The notes below the pieces were generated by a model that was given only the letters and a program-made list of their open reading frames with translations, did not search any database and had not been told where the DNA came from. This document shows positions 8,418 to 17,069 of a DNA stretch of 64,000 nt, piece by piece; the first letter of the stretch is position 1; every line of letters begins with the position of its first letter. The DNA is from Paenibacillus sp. XY044 (GTDB lineage: Bacteria > Bacillota > Bacilli > Paenibacillales > Paenibacillaceae). The position numbers and the translations under genes were made by a program. The stretch spans positions 62,001-126,000 of the forward strand of contig NZ_NQMO01000012.1 of assembly GCF_002257645.1 (NCBI RefSeq). Reading direction: 5' to 3'.

Positions 8418-9393
8418 AGGAAGCGACCTCCTCGGCATGATGGCAGGCAATTTGGTGGTTTGCGCCAAAGGTGCGGAGCTTCGGCATCTCATGGTGGCAT
8501 CGCTCGGTTTTAAACGTGCAGCGTTCGGCAAACGGACAGCCGGTCGGCGTCGTTGTCAGCGTCTTAGCCGCCCCCGGAATCGGCATAATGTTCTTCCCCT
8601 TGTGTCCGACTTCGATGATGGAGCGCTTCAGTCCGATGGAATACGGATGCGAAGCCTCTCGAATGAATTGATCGGTCGACGCCGCCTCCATGATTTGGCC
8701 GCCGTACATCACGATGATTTTGTCGCAAAAGTTGGTGGCTAGACCGAAGTCATGCGTCACCATGACGACGCTCATCCCCCGTTTTCTGCGAAGCTCCTGC
8801 AGCAGGGCGAGAATTTGCATCTGCACGGTCACGTCGAGCGCCGTCGTCGGTTCATCGGCAATCAGCAGCTGCGGCTCGCAAGCCAGTGCAATCGCGATCA
8901 TGATGCGCTGGCGCATCCCCCCGGAAAATTCATGAGGATAGCTTTTAAACCGCGAGAGGGGGTCGGGAATCCCCATTTCCTGCAACAATTGAATCGTCCG
9001 GGCAAAAGCCTCCTTGCGGCCGGCATATTGATGCGTCAGCATCGCTTCCATGATCTGATCCCCGACTCGCATCACCGGGTTCAAGCTGGTCATCGGATCC
9101 TGAAAGACGACGCCGATGTCGCGTCCGCGGATATCCTCCAATTGTCTCGGTCGCAGCTTCAGCAAATCCTTGCCCTGGAATACGGCCGTCCCTGACGTGA
9201 TCCTTCCATTCTCGCGGAGCAGCCCGAGCGAAGACATCAAGGTGACGGATTTACCGGAGCCGCTTTCGCCGACAATTCCCAGCGCTTCGTTGTCATGGAC
9301 CGCAAAACTGACGCCATTGACGGCATACACCTCATCTTCGCTTCTGGCAAACTTCACGTGAAGGTTATCGATGGTAAGCAGCGGTTCACGCAT
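8407..9393 (-). CDS. Oligopeptide-type ABC transporter ATP-binding protein (OppD-like)
   Basis: Second ATPase subunit, 328 residues, with Walker A GIVGESGSGKSVT, signature FSGGMRQRIMIAIAL and Walker B LLIADEPTTALD. The C-terminal cysteine-containing GCPFAERCTFKTERCHHE region is typical of OppD/DppD. The start ATG lies one base after the stop of the permease gene (TAACATG), which suggests translational coupling. Confidence 0.93.
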   Translation of the reverse strand: MREPLLTIDNLHVKFARSEDEVYAVNGVSFAVHDNEALGIVGESGSGKSVTLMSSLGLLRENGRITSGTAVFQGKDLLKLRPRQLEDIRGRDIGVVFQDPMTSLNPVMRVGDQIMEAMLTHQYAGRKEAFARTIQLLQEMGIPDPLSRFKSYPHEFSGGMRQRIMIAIALACEPQLLIADEPTTALDVTVQMQILALLQELRRKRGMSVVMVTHDFGLATNFCDKIIVMYGGQIMEAASTDQFIREASHPYSIGLKRSIIEVGHKGKNIMPIPGAAKTLTTTPTGCPFAERCTFKTERCHHEMPKLRTFGANHQIACHHAEEVASYAG

Positions 9394-9394
9394 G

Positions 9395-10294
9395 TTAATG
9401 GCCTCCTTTCGGACTGAAGGCTTCCTGAAGTCCGTCGGCGACGAACAGGAATGACAGCAGCGTCAGGGCAAAAATGCCTGCAGGAAAATAGAGCAGCCAC
9501 GGGAAGCCTAGAATGTTCTCGCTGGCTTGGGCGATCATGTTCCCGAACGAAGGGATCGGCGGCTGAAGGCCCATGCCAAAAATGCTCAAGCCTGCAATCT
9601 GGGTTAGGTCGCCCGGGATGCCAAAGGCCAGCGCGACCCCCATGCTTCCGATGACGTTCGGCAGCATGTAGCGTCTGGCAATATGCGCCTGGGAAGCCCC
9701 CAAGGCTCTTGCCGCCTCCACCATCTCGCCGTCCCGCATGCCGAGGACCAAGCTTCGGATCAATCTTGCATAGCCGGCCCAGCCCGGAATGCCGATCGCC
9801 AGTATGAGCGATAAATAGCCGCGGCCGAGCAGAATGACCAGTATCAGGGCAAACAGAAATCCCGGGAGCGTCATCATAAAATCGACGGCACGCATAATGA
9901 CCATGTCCGCAATCCCGCCGCGGAGTCCGGCCCACAGCCCAAGGATGATGCCGATAATAAAGCTGACCACCGTCGCCCCCAGCGCGATGATCAGCGCGCT
10001 CCGGACACTAAACAGAATCTGGCTGAACATATCGTGCCCGACGTTATCCGTGCCGAATATATGCTGCCAGGACGGTCCCTGATTGATGGCCAAAAAATCA
10101 CCCGTCCGGTAGTCATACGGAGCTACCCAGGGGCCGATGATGCCCGCTATGAAAAAGAGAACGACCCAAACCAGGCCGATAACGGCCAGACGATGCTCCC
10201 TGAAACGCTTCCAACCTTGGTAAAATGAAGAACGGTATATGCTCTTCTTCTGGACGACGACGTCCGATTGAACAGCTGCAGCTGTTCCAGCCAT
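9395..10294 (-). CDS. Oligopeptide-type ABC transporter permease (OppC-like)
   Basis: Inner-membrane permease of 299 residues. It has an N-terminal OppC_N-like segment (FYQGWKRFREHRLAVIGLVW), a long extracytoplasmic loop with TDNVGHDMFSQI, a C-terminal set of membrane helices, and the EAA loop MVEAARALGASQAHIARRYMLP. ATG 10294 has GGAGG upstream. It partners with the frameshifted OppB-like gene. Confidence 0.92.
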   Translation of the reverse strand: MAGTAAAVQSDVVVQKKSIYRSSFYQGWKRFREHRLAVIGLVWVVLFFIAGIIGPWVAPYDYRTGDFLAINQGPSWQHIFGTDNVGHDMFSQILFSVRSALIIALGATVVSFIIGIILGLWAGLRGGIADMVIMRAVDFMMTLPGFLFALILVILLGRGYLSLILAIGIPGWAGYARLIRSLVLGMRDGEMVEAARALGASQAHIARRYMLPNVIGSMGVALAFGIPGDLTQIAGLSIFGMGLQPPIPSFGNMIAQASENILGFPWLLYFPAGIFALTLLSFLFVADGLQEAFSPKGGH

Positions 10295-10334
10295 GGGCTC
10301 CCCCTCCTATGATCGTATACATGCTGTGCCGTGA

Positions 10335-11293
10335 TTACAGTTTGACGCGCGGATCAATCACGGCATAAATGATGTCAACCAACAAATTCATGATCATGAT
10401 CATGGAACCCAGCAGGAACACCGAGGTAATGGCAAGCGGATAATCGAAGCTGGTGAACGCCGTCTGCATCACCTGGCCCAGTCCCGGAATCGCAAAAATT
10501 TGCTCGACCCAAATCGTCCCCATCACGGTAAAAGCAAATTGCGGTCCAACGACGGTAATCATGGCGGTCAGGGAGTTTTTGACGCCGTGCTTCATGACCA
10601 TCGGCCAGTATTTGACTCCCTTGGCTTTAGCTGTCCGGATGTAGTCAAGCCTCAGCGTTTCGATCAGGCTTCCGCGCATATACCGGGCCACCACGCCAAT
10701 GTTCGCGGCCGCCAAGCAAATCACGGGCAGTACGGCATCCTTCCAGGATCCCCAACCGGTCACCGGGAGAATCCCCTGAAAGACTACGCCGAACAGCAGA
10801 ACCATAATAACCGCGAGGACAAACGCCGGAATGGCCTGCCCTGCCAAAGAGACGGTGCTGACCACATAATCGATCCACGTATTTCGCTTGAGCGCCGCGA
10901 TAATACCAAGCGGAACCCCGATGACGACGGACAGAAGCACGGATCCGAATGCCAGGAGTGCGCTAACCGGCAGCGTCTGCTTCAGCTGTGCCGCGATCTG
11001 CAGGGACGGGTTCTGCATCTGCCGAAATCGAACGTCAACTCATGCCAGATATATTTCAAAATCTGCTGCCACAGCGGCAAATTCAAGCCGTACCGGCTCT
11101 GAAATTGTTCCATGATCTGATGATAAAGAACGGGATTCTGGCCTTGCAGCGGAGCCAGTGCCGTGGCCATCGTATTTGTGTTCATGAACCCGCCCGGCGA
11201 ATAGTACATCATGATATAGCTCACCGAAATGACCAAGATGAGCGTGACGATGATTTGAACCAGGCGTTTGGCAATAAACTTGGTTACAGCCAT
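10335..11293 (-). pseudogene. Oligopeptide-type ABC permease (OppB-like), broken by a frameshift
   Basis: The first part (start about 11293, GGAGG 7 nt upstream) encodes AVTKFIAKRLVQ through WHELTFDFG, then shifts into a nonsense tail that stops at 10982. The homologous continuation (MQNPSLQIAAQLKQTLPVSALLA to VIDPRVKL) is read in the next frame from about 11018 to 10335. Joined, they give roughly 320 residues, the normal length for OppB/DppB. The switch falls within about 10 nt of 11020, at the place where relatives read DFGPS-like sequence. Either a small indel has inactivated the gene or this is a sequencing error. No slippery heptamer is evident. All other subunits look intact. Confidence 0.85.
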
Positions 11294-11317
11294 CATCCGG
11301 CCTCCTTTACCAACCAT

Positions 11318-11339
11318 AGGGCACCCTGGCCGGTGCCCT
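11318..11339 (-). promoter_or_regulatory. Stem-loop between Opp binding-protein and permease genes
   Basis: AGGGCACC and GGTGCCCT form an 8-bp perfect stem with a 6-nt loop, without a T-run. It occupies most of the gap between the binding-protein stop and the permease start. A differential-expression or mRNA-stability role is likely, as for the stem-loop at 4269. Confidence 0.6.
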
Positions 11340-11369
11340 TGAAATGGTCATGATTCGATCGCTTGCCGA

Positions 11370-13520
11370 TTAGTTGACGGCCAGATACTGAAACCCATAG
11401 AAGTTGCCCCACGCCCACGGGTTCGATTGCACGCCGGTAATCCCCGGCTTCACCAAGAAAAACTGCTGTTGATAGAACAGCGGGATGGCGTATGCATTTT
11501 CCAACAGGTCATTCACGACCTTCGCGGCATATGGAGCCGCCTCCTCGACGGTCAACGCATTGACGAACTGCGCCTGCCACATTCTCAAATCTCTCAGCTG
11601 GTCCGATTCCGTCTTGTTATAATACACCTGGACATCCAGGGCGTTTTGATTCAGCTTGCCTCCCGGCGCATTCGGGGCCACGAAATTCCATGCGGTTACA
11701 AATGCGGCATGCTTCTCGTCTTTGGTCTTCGCCTTTTTCCATGTGTCCACGATCTGCTGCCACTGCTCGGCCGCCGTCGGCACGCCCGCCGGTTTCAGAT
11801 AAGGCTGCCACTCTTTAGGCTGCTCGGCGGTCCATTGATCCAGAAAGGCAATATCCGATTTGGCTGCTTGCTCCAGTGCGGCCCAATCGCTCCATTCCAC
11901 GCCGGCGCCCGCATTGTTCGGATCCCCGTACTGCTCAATGGCAGGCTTGTAATAGACCTCTTTGCTCCAGTCTACGAATTTTTGGGTGGCCTCCAGCGGA
12001 GCGTCGAGCGTTCCGATCGAATACAGCTGCTGCGTTGCGCCCATGTCGAGGCTTCCGGGTTCGCTCCAGTTCGTCGCCCCCGATGCCAGGATAAATCCGG
12101 GCACCGCATCCGCTTGCGGTCCGCTGTACTGGTACGCATTGAACTGCGTCTCGTTCAGCTGCTTGATCTCCGTCGTAATCCCCAGATTTTGCTGTAGCTC
12201 TTGTCCCAAGGCCAGTGCGATTTGTTCGCCCTGCGGATCGACCTGCTTCACCCCGATGTACAGCGTGAGCTTCGGCAGGCCTTTGCCATTCTCGTATCCG
12301 GCGTCCTTCAGAAGCTGTTTGGCCTCATCGAGGTTTTCATCCAGGCCCTTCTCCAGCTTCTCCGTCGGCCAGCCCGGGGACGCAAACACATTGGTCACTC
12401 CGCCCATGCCGCTCAGGACCGACTCGACGATCGGTTTGCGCTGAATCGCTTTGGCAATGGCCTGACGCACTTCCTTCTTGTCATAAGGAGATTCCGCCGC
12501 CGGATTGGACCATTCCAAATATTTGATAGCATACGTGGGTGCCGTATACAGCTCGGACTTCATGTCATGCGTCTTCACATATTGCAAATCCGACGTACTC
12601 TGAACCAAAGCGACTTCCGTTTTGCCCGCCATGTAGTCCTCAACCGGGACCGTGGTTGCCGGAAGGACATGGATGGTCTCGACGTTTCCGTGATTCAGCT
12701 GGTCCTTGGCTCCTACATAATTCGGGTTCTTCACCATGACCAATTCTCCGTTAGGCGTGAATGACTTCACCATGTAAGGACCGTTGCCCACGAAATTTTT
12801 CGGTTCGAACCAATCGTTTGGATGCGCTTCCACAACTTTCGAATTCATCGGCATCGATCCGGCCAGGACCATATCTCCCAAGATGGCATGAGGCAGCGTC
12901 GTCGTGATCTGCAGGGTATAATCATCAACCACTTTCATCCCGACTTCGTCTTTGCCGACAGAACCTGCGTGATAGGCATATCCGTTCTTCACAAAATTCA
13001 GCACGCTTAGCCACAGCTGTGCGGTCGTATTTTTCGGGTCCAATTGATACATATAGGCATTGTAAAAATCGTGGGCGGTCACCGGATCTCCATTGGACCA
13101 TTTGGCGTCCTTCCGGAGCGTAAACGTCCAGGTCGTGTTGTCATCCGAAACGGTATAGCCTGTCGCAATTTTCGGGACAATCTCATTGTTTTGATTGTAG
13201 CCGTACAGCCCTTCAAGCAGAGCCCCTTGCTCCACCAAAATTTGTCCCTGCCACTGGGTCGGATCCAGGGTCGGCATTTTGGGGTTAAACACCGTGACCG
13301 AGCTTCCCGCTTTCATTTCAGGATCAGAAGTGCCTTCCGTTTTCGGAGCTGCTTGCCCGATCGCCGCAGCCGCAGCTGCTTCCGGTTTCGTCGTAACGCT
13401 GCTCTTGTCCGAAGCGCTCGCCTTACTATTACCGGCGCTATCCGAGGAATTGCTGCAAGCCGTCACGGATACCAGGACGCACGACAGCATCAAGGCCAAA
13501 ATCGCATTCTTTTTTTTCAT
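11370..13520 (-). CDS. Extracellular solute-binding lipoprotein, family 5 (OppA/DppA type)
   Basis: Substrate-binding protein for the downstream Opp-type importer, 716 residues from ATG 13520 (AAGGGGG upstream). The signal peptide ends in SVTACSN (lipidated Cys), followed by a Ser/Ala/Lys-rich linker. The family-5 core is visible in WTFTLRKDAKWSNGDPVTAHDF and NFVGNGPYMVKSFTPNGE. It is longer than typical OppA (about 540 residues). Next to glycosidases, such large family-5 proteins may bind oligosaccharides rather than peptides; this is inference. It is the first gene of its operon. Confidence 0.9.
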   Translation of the reverse strand: MKKKNAILALMLSCVLVSVTACSNSSDSAGNSKASASDKSSVTTKPEAAAAAAIGQAAPKTEGTSDPEMKAGSSVTVFNPKMPTLDPTQWQGQILVEQGALLEGLYGYNQNNEIVPKIATGYTVSDDNTTWTFTLRKDAKWSNGDPVTAHDFYNAYMYQLDPKNTTAQLWLSVLNFVKNGYAYHAGSVGKDEVGMKVVDDYTLQITTTLPHAILGDMVLAGSMPMNSKVVEAHPNDWFEPKNFVGNGPYMVKSFTPNGELVMVKNPNYVGAKDQLNHGNVETIHVLPATTVPVEDYMAGKTEVALVQSTSDLQYVKTHDMKSELYTAPTYAIKYLEWSNPAAESPYDKKEVRQAIAKAIQRKPIVESVLSGMGGVTNVFASPGWPTEKLEKGLDENLDEAKQLLKDAGYENGKGLPKLTLYIGVKQVDPQGEQIALALGQELQQNLGITTEIKQLNETQFNAYQYSGPQADAVPGFILASGATNWSEPGSLDMGATQQLYSIGTLDAPLEATQKFVDWSKEVYYKPAIEQYGDPNNAGAGVEWSDWAALEQAAKSDIAFLDQWTAEQPKEWQPYLKPAGVPTAAEQWQQIVDTWKKAKTKDEKHAAFVTAWNFVAPNAPGGKLNQNALDVQVYYNKTESDQLRDLRMWQAQFVNALTVEEAAPYAAKVVNDLLENAYAIPLFYQQQFFLVKPGITGVQSNPWAWGNFYGFQYLAVN

Positions 13521-13852
13521 CCTAAAGCAGTCCCCCTTCAGCATTTTCGATTCAAAACACCTAATATGTTTCCGTTTGTTATGAAATTAGTTATCGGTTA
13601 TCGAAATAAACATCCACCCCCTGAGTTCAAGCTCGTTATCTTGTTAGCGAAATTACGTTATGCTCTAACGAGGACATATGTAATTAAAAACGCATAAGTA
13701 ATCGCTTTCATTTTATGATCACGCCCTCCGGGTTGTCAAGAAATAAATGGTAATTATTATTTTTTGTTAGTATAATTAATCATAAATTTCTATAACACAA
13801 ACTCATGATTTAGTTATAAAGTAACTCCATCTCCCTGGGTCAATGCCAAAAT
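13521..13852. other. AT-rich intergenic region upstream of the Opp operon
   Basis: This stretch holds no convincing gene. It is strikingly AT-rich, and on the minus strand a TATACT box lies at 13774-13769, but no good -35 is found at normal spacing. It presumably carries the Opp operon promoter. Confidence 0.4.
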
Positions 13853-13885
13853 AAAAACAAAAAAAGGAGAACCTTACGGTCCCCC
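13853..13885 (-). terminator. Intrinsic terminator of the GH43 gene
   Basis: On the minus strand, GGGGGACC (13885-13878) pairs with GGTTCTCC (13873-13866), using two G-U pairs and a GTAA loop, followed by a T7 run. Confidence 0.75.
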
Positions 13886-13899
13886 CATCGATTCAAAAA

Positions 13900-15390
13900 T
13901 TACAGATATTCGCATGTAAAATCCGTGAATTGTGCCGCAGCGTCTTTGCCGCAAGCATACAACCCGATGATGACACCCGTAAATCCTCCCGCGACCTCGG
14001 AAGAAAGGTATTTCGTCTGTCCGGTGCCCAGCTGGATTTCCCGGCCATCCGTATGCAAAAGGAACCGGTAGTGCGTATGGCTCGCTTGGATCACCAAGGA
14101 GGCGCGATTGCTATTTTTTAAATCGACAGCCTTCTCGATGGACTTCATATCACCGACATTCAGGCGTTCAATGACCTCATACCCGCTGCTGCCTTGGCGT
14201 ATCGCGAAATCATAGTGATGATTCTCGTCCATATAGATCGTAATACCGGCCTCGCCATGAGTAAGACTGACATCACAGGAAATAACCGCTTCGAAATCTT
14301 TTTGGCGAACGCCGATGAAAGTGGGAGAATCGGCTTGATCGAGCGTAATCTCGGTTCCTCTCAGCTCCAGCTTGCCATGATCATACGAGTAATTGCTCAG
14401 GTCCGGATGGCGAAGATAACACCAGTCCTTGTTCCATTCCATATTGTCAAAGGTATAGCGCTTCTTCTCCTGCTGAACGACCTCATCCGGAATACGGTCG
14501 GTTTCAAAAGACGACAAGGTGGTTCCCTGATGCCCTGCCGTAAACCAGCCATCCTCGCAGAATGTTACGGGCGTCAAAAATACTTCGCGTCCAAGATGAT
14601 GGTAGGGAATCCACTGTCCCATCTGCCGGAATCCCAGATGAAGCAGCCACCAGTTTCCGCGGCCGTCCTGCACGAGATCGCCATGTCCCACAGCTTGAAC
14701 CTCATAGCCGCCCATATTCCGGTTGGTTAAAACAGGGTTATGGAAATACGGTTCGAACGGTCCGGAAGGAGAATCGCCCCGGGCGTAGGTAGCCATATGA
14801 CCAAACTCGGTCCCCCCCTCTGCCGCCAATAAATAATACCGCCCGTCGATTTTATATAAATGCGGAGCTTCGAGATACCGCCCTCCCGTCCCCTGCCAAA
14901 TGGAGCGGCTTGGCGTCACCTTACGCCCCGTTTCGATGTCGATTTCGCACTGCACGATACCGCCAATGCCTTCATCGTCCACCCCGTTGCTCATAAAGTA
15001 GCTTTTTCCGTCTTCAAAATACAAATCCGGGTCGATTCCGCCCTGGTCCACATAGATCGGATCTGACCACTCTCCGTAGATGTCGTCCGTCCAAACATAG
15101 AAATTTTGGCGTGTCGTATCGTTGGTGGTAGTCATGTAGAATCGTCCGCCGTTATACCGCAGGGTAGGAGCAAATACGCCGCCCGAGCTGTTCACTTGAT
15201 CAAGCTGGATTTGGCTCTTTCTCGTCAGACAGTGGCCGATTTGGGTCCAGTTGATCAGATCCTTGCTTTCAAAAAGAGGGACGCCGGGAAAATACTGCAT
15301 AGAACTGCAAACGAGATAATAGGTATCGTTCACCTTGCAAACGCTGGGGTCCGGATAAAATCCTTTGATGACCGGGTTATCGTATTTCAT
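13900..15390 (-). CDS. Glycoside hydrolase family 43 (beta-xylosidase / alpha-L-arabinofuranosidase type)
   Basis: Inverting glycosidase that trims xylan or arabinan oligosaccharides, probably cytoplasmic as no signal peptide is seen. It has 496 residues from ATG 15390 (AGAGGTG upstream). The five-bladed propeller catalytic residues are readable: base Asp14 in GFYPDPS, pKa-modulating Asp120 in GGIDPDLYF, and acid Glu174 in RYLEAPHLY. A C-terminal beta-sandwich of roughly 180 residues (from KRYTFDNMEWNKDW) is typical of XynB-type members. It is monocistronic, with its own terminator, just upstream of the Opp-type operon. Which pentoside it prefers cannot be decided here. Confidence 0.92.
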   Translation of the reverse strand: MKYDNPVIKGFYPDPSVCKVNDTYYLVCSSMQYFPGVPLFESKDLINWTQIGHCLTRKSQIQLDQVNSSGGVFAPTLRYNGGRFYMTTTNDTTRQNFYVWTDDIYGEWSDPIYVDQGGIDPDLYFEDGKSYFMSNGVDDEGIGGIVQCEIDIETGRKVTPSRSIWQGTGGRYLEAPHLYKIDGRYYLLAAEGGTEFGHMATYARGDSPSGPFEPYFHNPVLTNRNMGGYEVQAVGHGDLVQDGRGNWWLLHLGFRQMGQWIPYHHLGREVFLTPVTFCEDGWFTAGHQGTTLSSFETDRIPDEVVQQEKKRYTFDNMEWNKDWCYLRHPDLSNYSYDHGKLELRGTEITLDQADSPTFIGVRQKDFEAVISCDVSLTHGEAGITIYMDENHHYDFAIRQGSSGYEVIERLNVGDMKSIEKAVDLKNSNRASLVIQASHTHYRFLLHTDGREIQLGTGQTKYLSSEVAGGFTGVIIGLYACGKDAAAQFTDFTCEYL

Positions 15391-15702
15391 TTGTTCACCT
15401 CTGTGTGAGATCTGCATAGATGGTTTGAATTTTACCTTACATGCAAGAACAAAAACACCCGAAAAATCAGCGAAAAAATCATGTCATTTTAAAACTTTTG
15501 GGGCCGGCATTTTGCATTTGGCACGGATCAATTGGGATGAACCCATGCTGATCTTCAGATTTTCTTTAGATTTCTCCCCGTAAAGTCCTCAGATTTTTTC
15601 GATATTATGGTCCATGCAACAACAAAACATAGAGGCAAAGCAGGATCAGCCATATCATCTCACAGCGGGTCTGATCGTTTTTATTGGGGGGAGCATCGGA
15701 AT
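15391..15702. other. Divergent intergenic region (GH43 / methyltransferase)
   Basis: No gene or clear hairpin is supported. The region must hold promoters for both divergent genes, but no pair of boxes at consensus spacing was convincing. An in-frame upstream extension of the methyltransferase frame exists but lacks a ribosome binding site. Confidence 0.4.
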
Positions 15703-16263
15703 ATGAATGAATATCTACTATTTTTGCAAGGATTTTTTAAGGAGCCCAAACGAGTGGGAAGCGTTATACCCAGTTCTCGTTTTCTAGCCGCTAAAATGGT
15801 TCAGGCTGTGCCATGGGATGAGGTCAAGACTGTCGCAGAGCTCGGATCAGGTACTGGCGCGATCACGCGTTTCATAAAGCCGCAATTACATGGATCAACA
15901 AAAGTGTTATTGTTTGAAAGAGATAAGCGGATGAGAAATAATTTAAGGATCGAGTACCCGGATTTCCCGTGTTATTCGAATGCCTGCCAATTGGTTAGAA
16001 CCATCCATCAACAAGACATCAGCCAGCTTGACTGTATTATCAGCGGATTACCCTTTTTTAATTTCACGAGTGAAATGCGGAAAACCTTACTTCATCAAAT
16101 TGTTCAGGCATTAAAACCAGGAGGGATTTTTGTCGCTTTCCAGTACTCCCTGCAAATGAAAAAGCAGTTTGCCAAGGAATTAACCGTTGAAAAAATTGAA
16201 TTCGTCCCCTTCAACTTCCCTCCCGCTTTTGTTTATACCTGCCGCAAAAGGGAGATGCTTTAA
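15703..16263 (+). CDS. Class I SAM-dependent methyltransferase (PmtA/rRNA-dimethylase-like)
   Basis: Small cytoplasmic methyltransferase of 186 residues from ATG 15703, which follows GGGGGGAG. SAM motif I is AELGSGTGAI (residues 45-54), and a motif IV-like ISGLPFFNF follows. The N-terminal FLQGFFKEPKRVGSVIPSSR is characteristic of proteins annotated as phospholipid N-methyltransferase or rRNA adenine dimethylase-like. The true substrate is not known. It precedes a two-component system by 125 bp on the same strand. Base composition is clearly more AT-rich than the flanking sugar operons. Confidence 0.8.
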   Translation: MNEYLLFLQGFFKEPKRVGSVIPSSRFLAAKMVQAVPWDEVKTVAELGSGTGAITRFIKPQLHGSTKVLLFERDKRMRNNLRIEYPDFPCYSNACQLVRTIHQQDISQLDCIISGLPFFNFTSEMRKTLLHQIVQALKPGGIFVAFQYSLQMKKQFAKELTVEKIEFVPFNFPPAFVYTCRKREML

Positions 16264-16292
16264 AACATCTTGGCGCCGGTTCGGCTTGGAAA

Positions 16293-16321
16293 TTGGTTTC
16301 GGTTTAACACTTATGTAGAAT
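16293..16321 (+). promoter_or_regulatory. Candidate promoter of the two-component system
   Basis: TTGGTT (16293-16298), 17 nt, TAGAAT (16316-16321), placed about 70 nt before the response-regulator start. Confidence 0.4.
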
Positions 16322-16388
16322 AAATATCGGCAGCAAATTTTAAAACCGCTGTAGGATCCGTAATCCGAAAATAAAGGAGCAGCATACC

Positions 16389-17069
16389 ATGAACACCGTG
16401 CTTGTCGTAGATGACGATCCGGAAATTCGAGACGTCATACACGTTTATTTACGCAATGAAGGATACCATGTCTTAGAAGCGGCAGATGGTCTGGAAGCGC
16501 TAAGTATCATCCAAACAACCCTTGTTCATCTGGTCATCTTGGATGTGATGATGCCGCGAATGGATGGGATTAAAGCTTGCCTCAAAATCAGGGAAATATC
16601 CAATACCCCCATCATCATGCTGTCGGCCAAAGAAGAAGACATTGATAAAATTACAGGGCTTACGACCGGGGCCGATGACTACATGATCAAGCCCTTTAAT
16701 CCGTTAGAATTGCTTGCACGGGTCAAAGCTCAACTGCGGCGGCAGTCCTTAATCGGAAAAGAAGAATTCAATTCCCTGATCATCATTAAGGATCTCGTGA
16801 TTGATAAGGCTAAGCATGCCGTAGCCTTAAAAGGGAACAACATTTCACTGACTCCACTGGAGTTTTCCATTCTGGAGCTGCTCGCGACTCATCCTGGGCA
16901 AGTATTCAGCTCCGAGAAGATCTACGAAAGTGTCTGGAAAGAGCCGTACGGCTATTCGGATAATACCGTGATGGTTCATATTCGCAATTTACGGGAAAAA
17001 ATAGAGGATCGCCCAAGAGAGCCAAAATACATTAAAACCGTTTGGGGAGTTGGCTATAAAATTGAATGA
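16389..17069 (+). CDS. OmpR/PhoB-family response regulator
   Basis: Transcription factor of 226 residues. The receiver domain (about 1-115) has acidic cluster Asp8-10, phospho-acceptor Asp52 in LDVMMPRMDG, Ser79 and Lys101 (YMIKPF). The C-terminal winged helix (about 130-226) has LTPLEFSILELLATHPGQVFSSEKIYESVW and ends VWGVGYKIE. An AAGGAG site precedes ATG 16389. The end overlaps the kinase gene. Similar pairs in Firmicutes control cell-envelope or antimicrobial-peptide responses; no target gene is next to it. Confidence 0.93.
   Translation: MNTVLVVDDDPEIRDVIHVYLRNEGYHVLEAADGLEALSIIQTTLVHLVILDVMMPRMDGIKACLKIREISNTPIIMLSAKEEDIDKITGLTTGADDYMIKPFNPLELLARVKAQLRRQSLIGKEEFNSLIIIKDLVIDKAKHAVALKGNNISLTPLEFSILELLATHPGQVFSSEKIYESVWKEPYGYSDNTVMVHIRNLREKIEDRPREPKYIKTVWGVGYKIE

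Noticed and set aside
11000..11045. Programmed ribosomal frameshift in the OppB-like gene
   Set aside because: No slippery heptamer or clear downstream pseudoknot is visible, and the family does not use frameshifting; indel or sequencing error is simpler.
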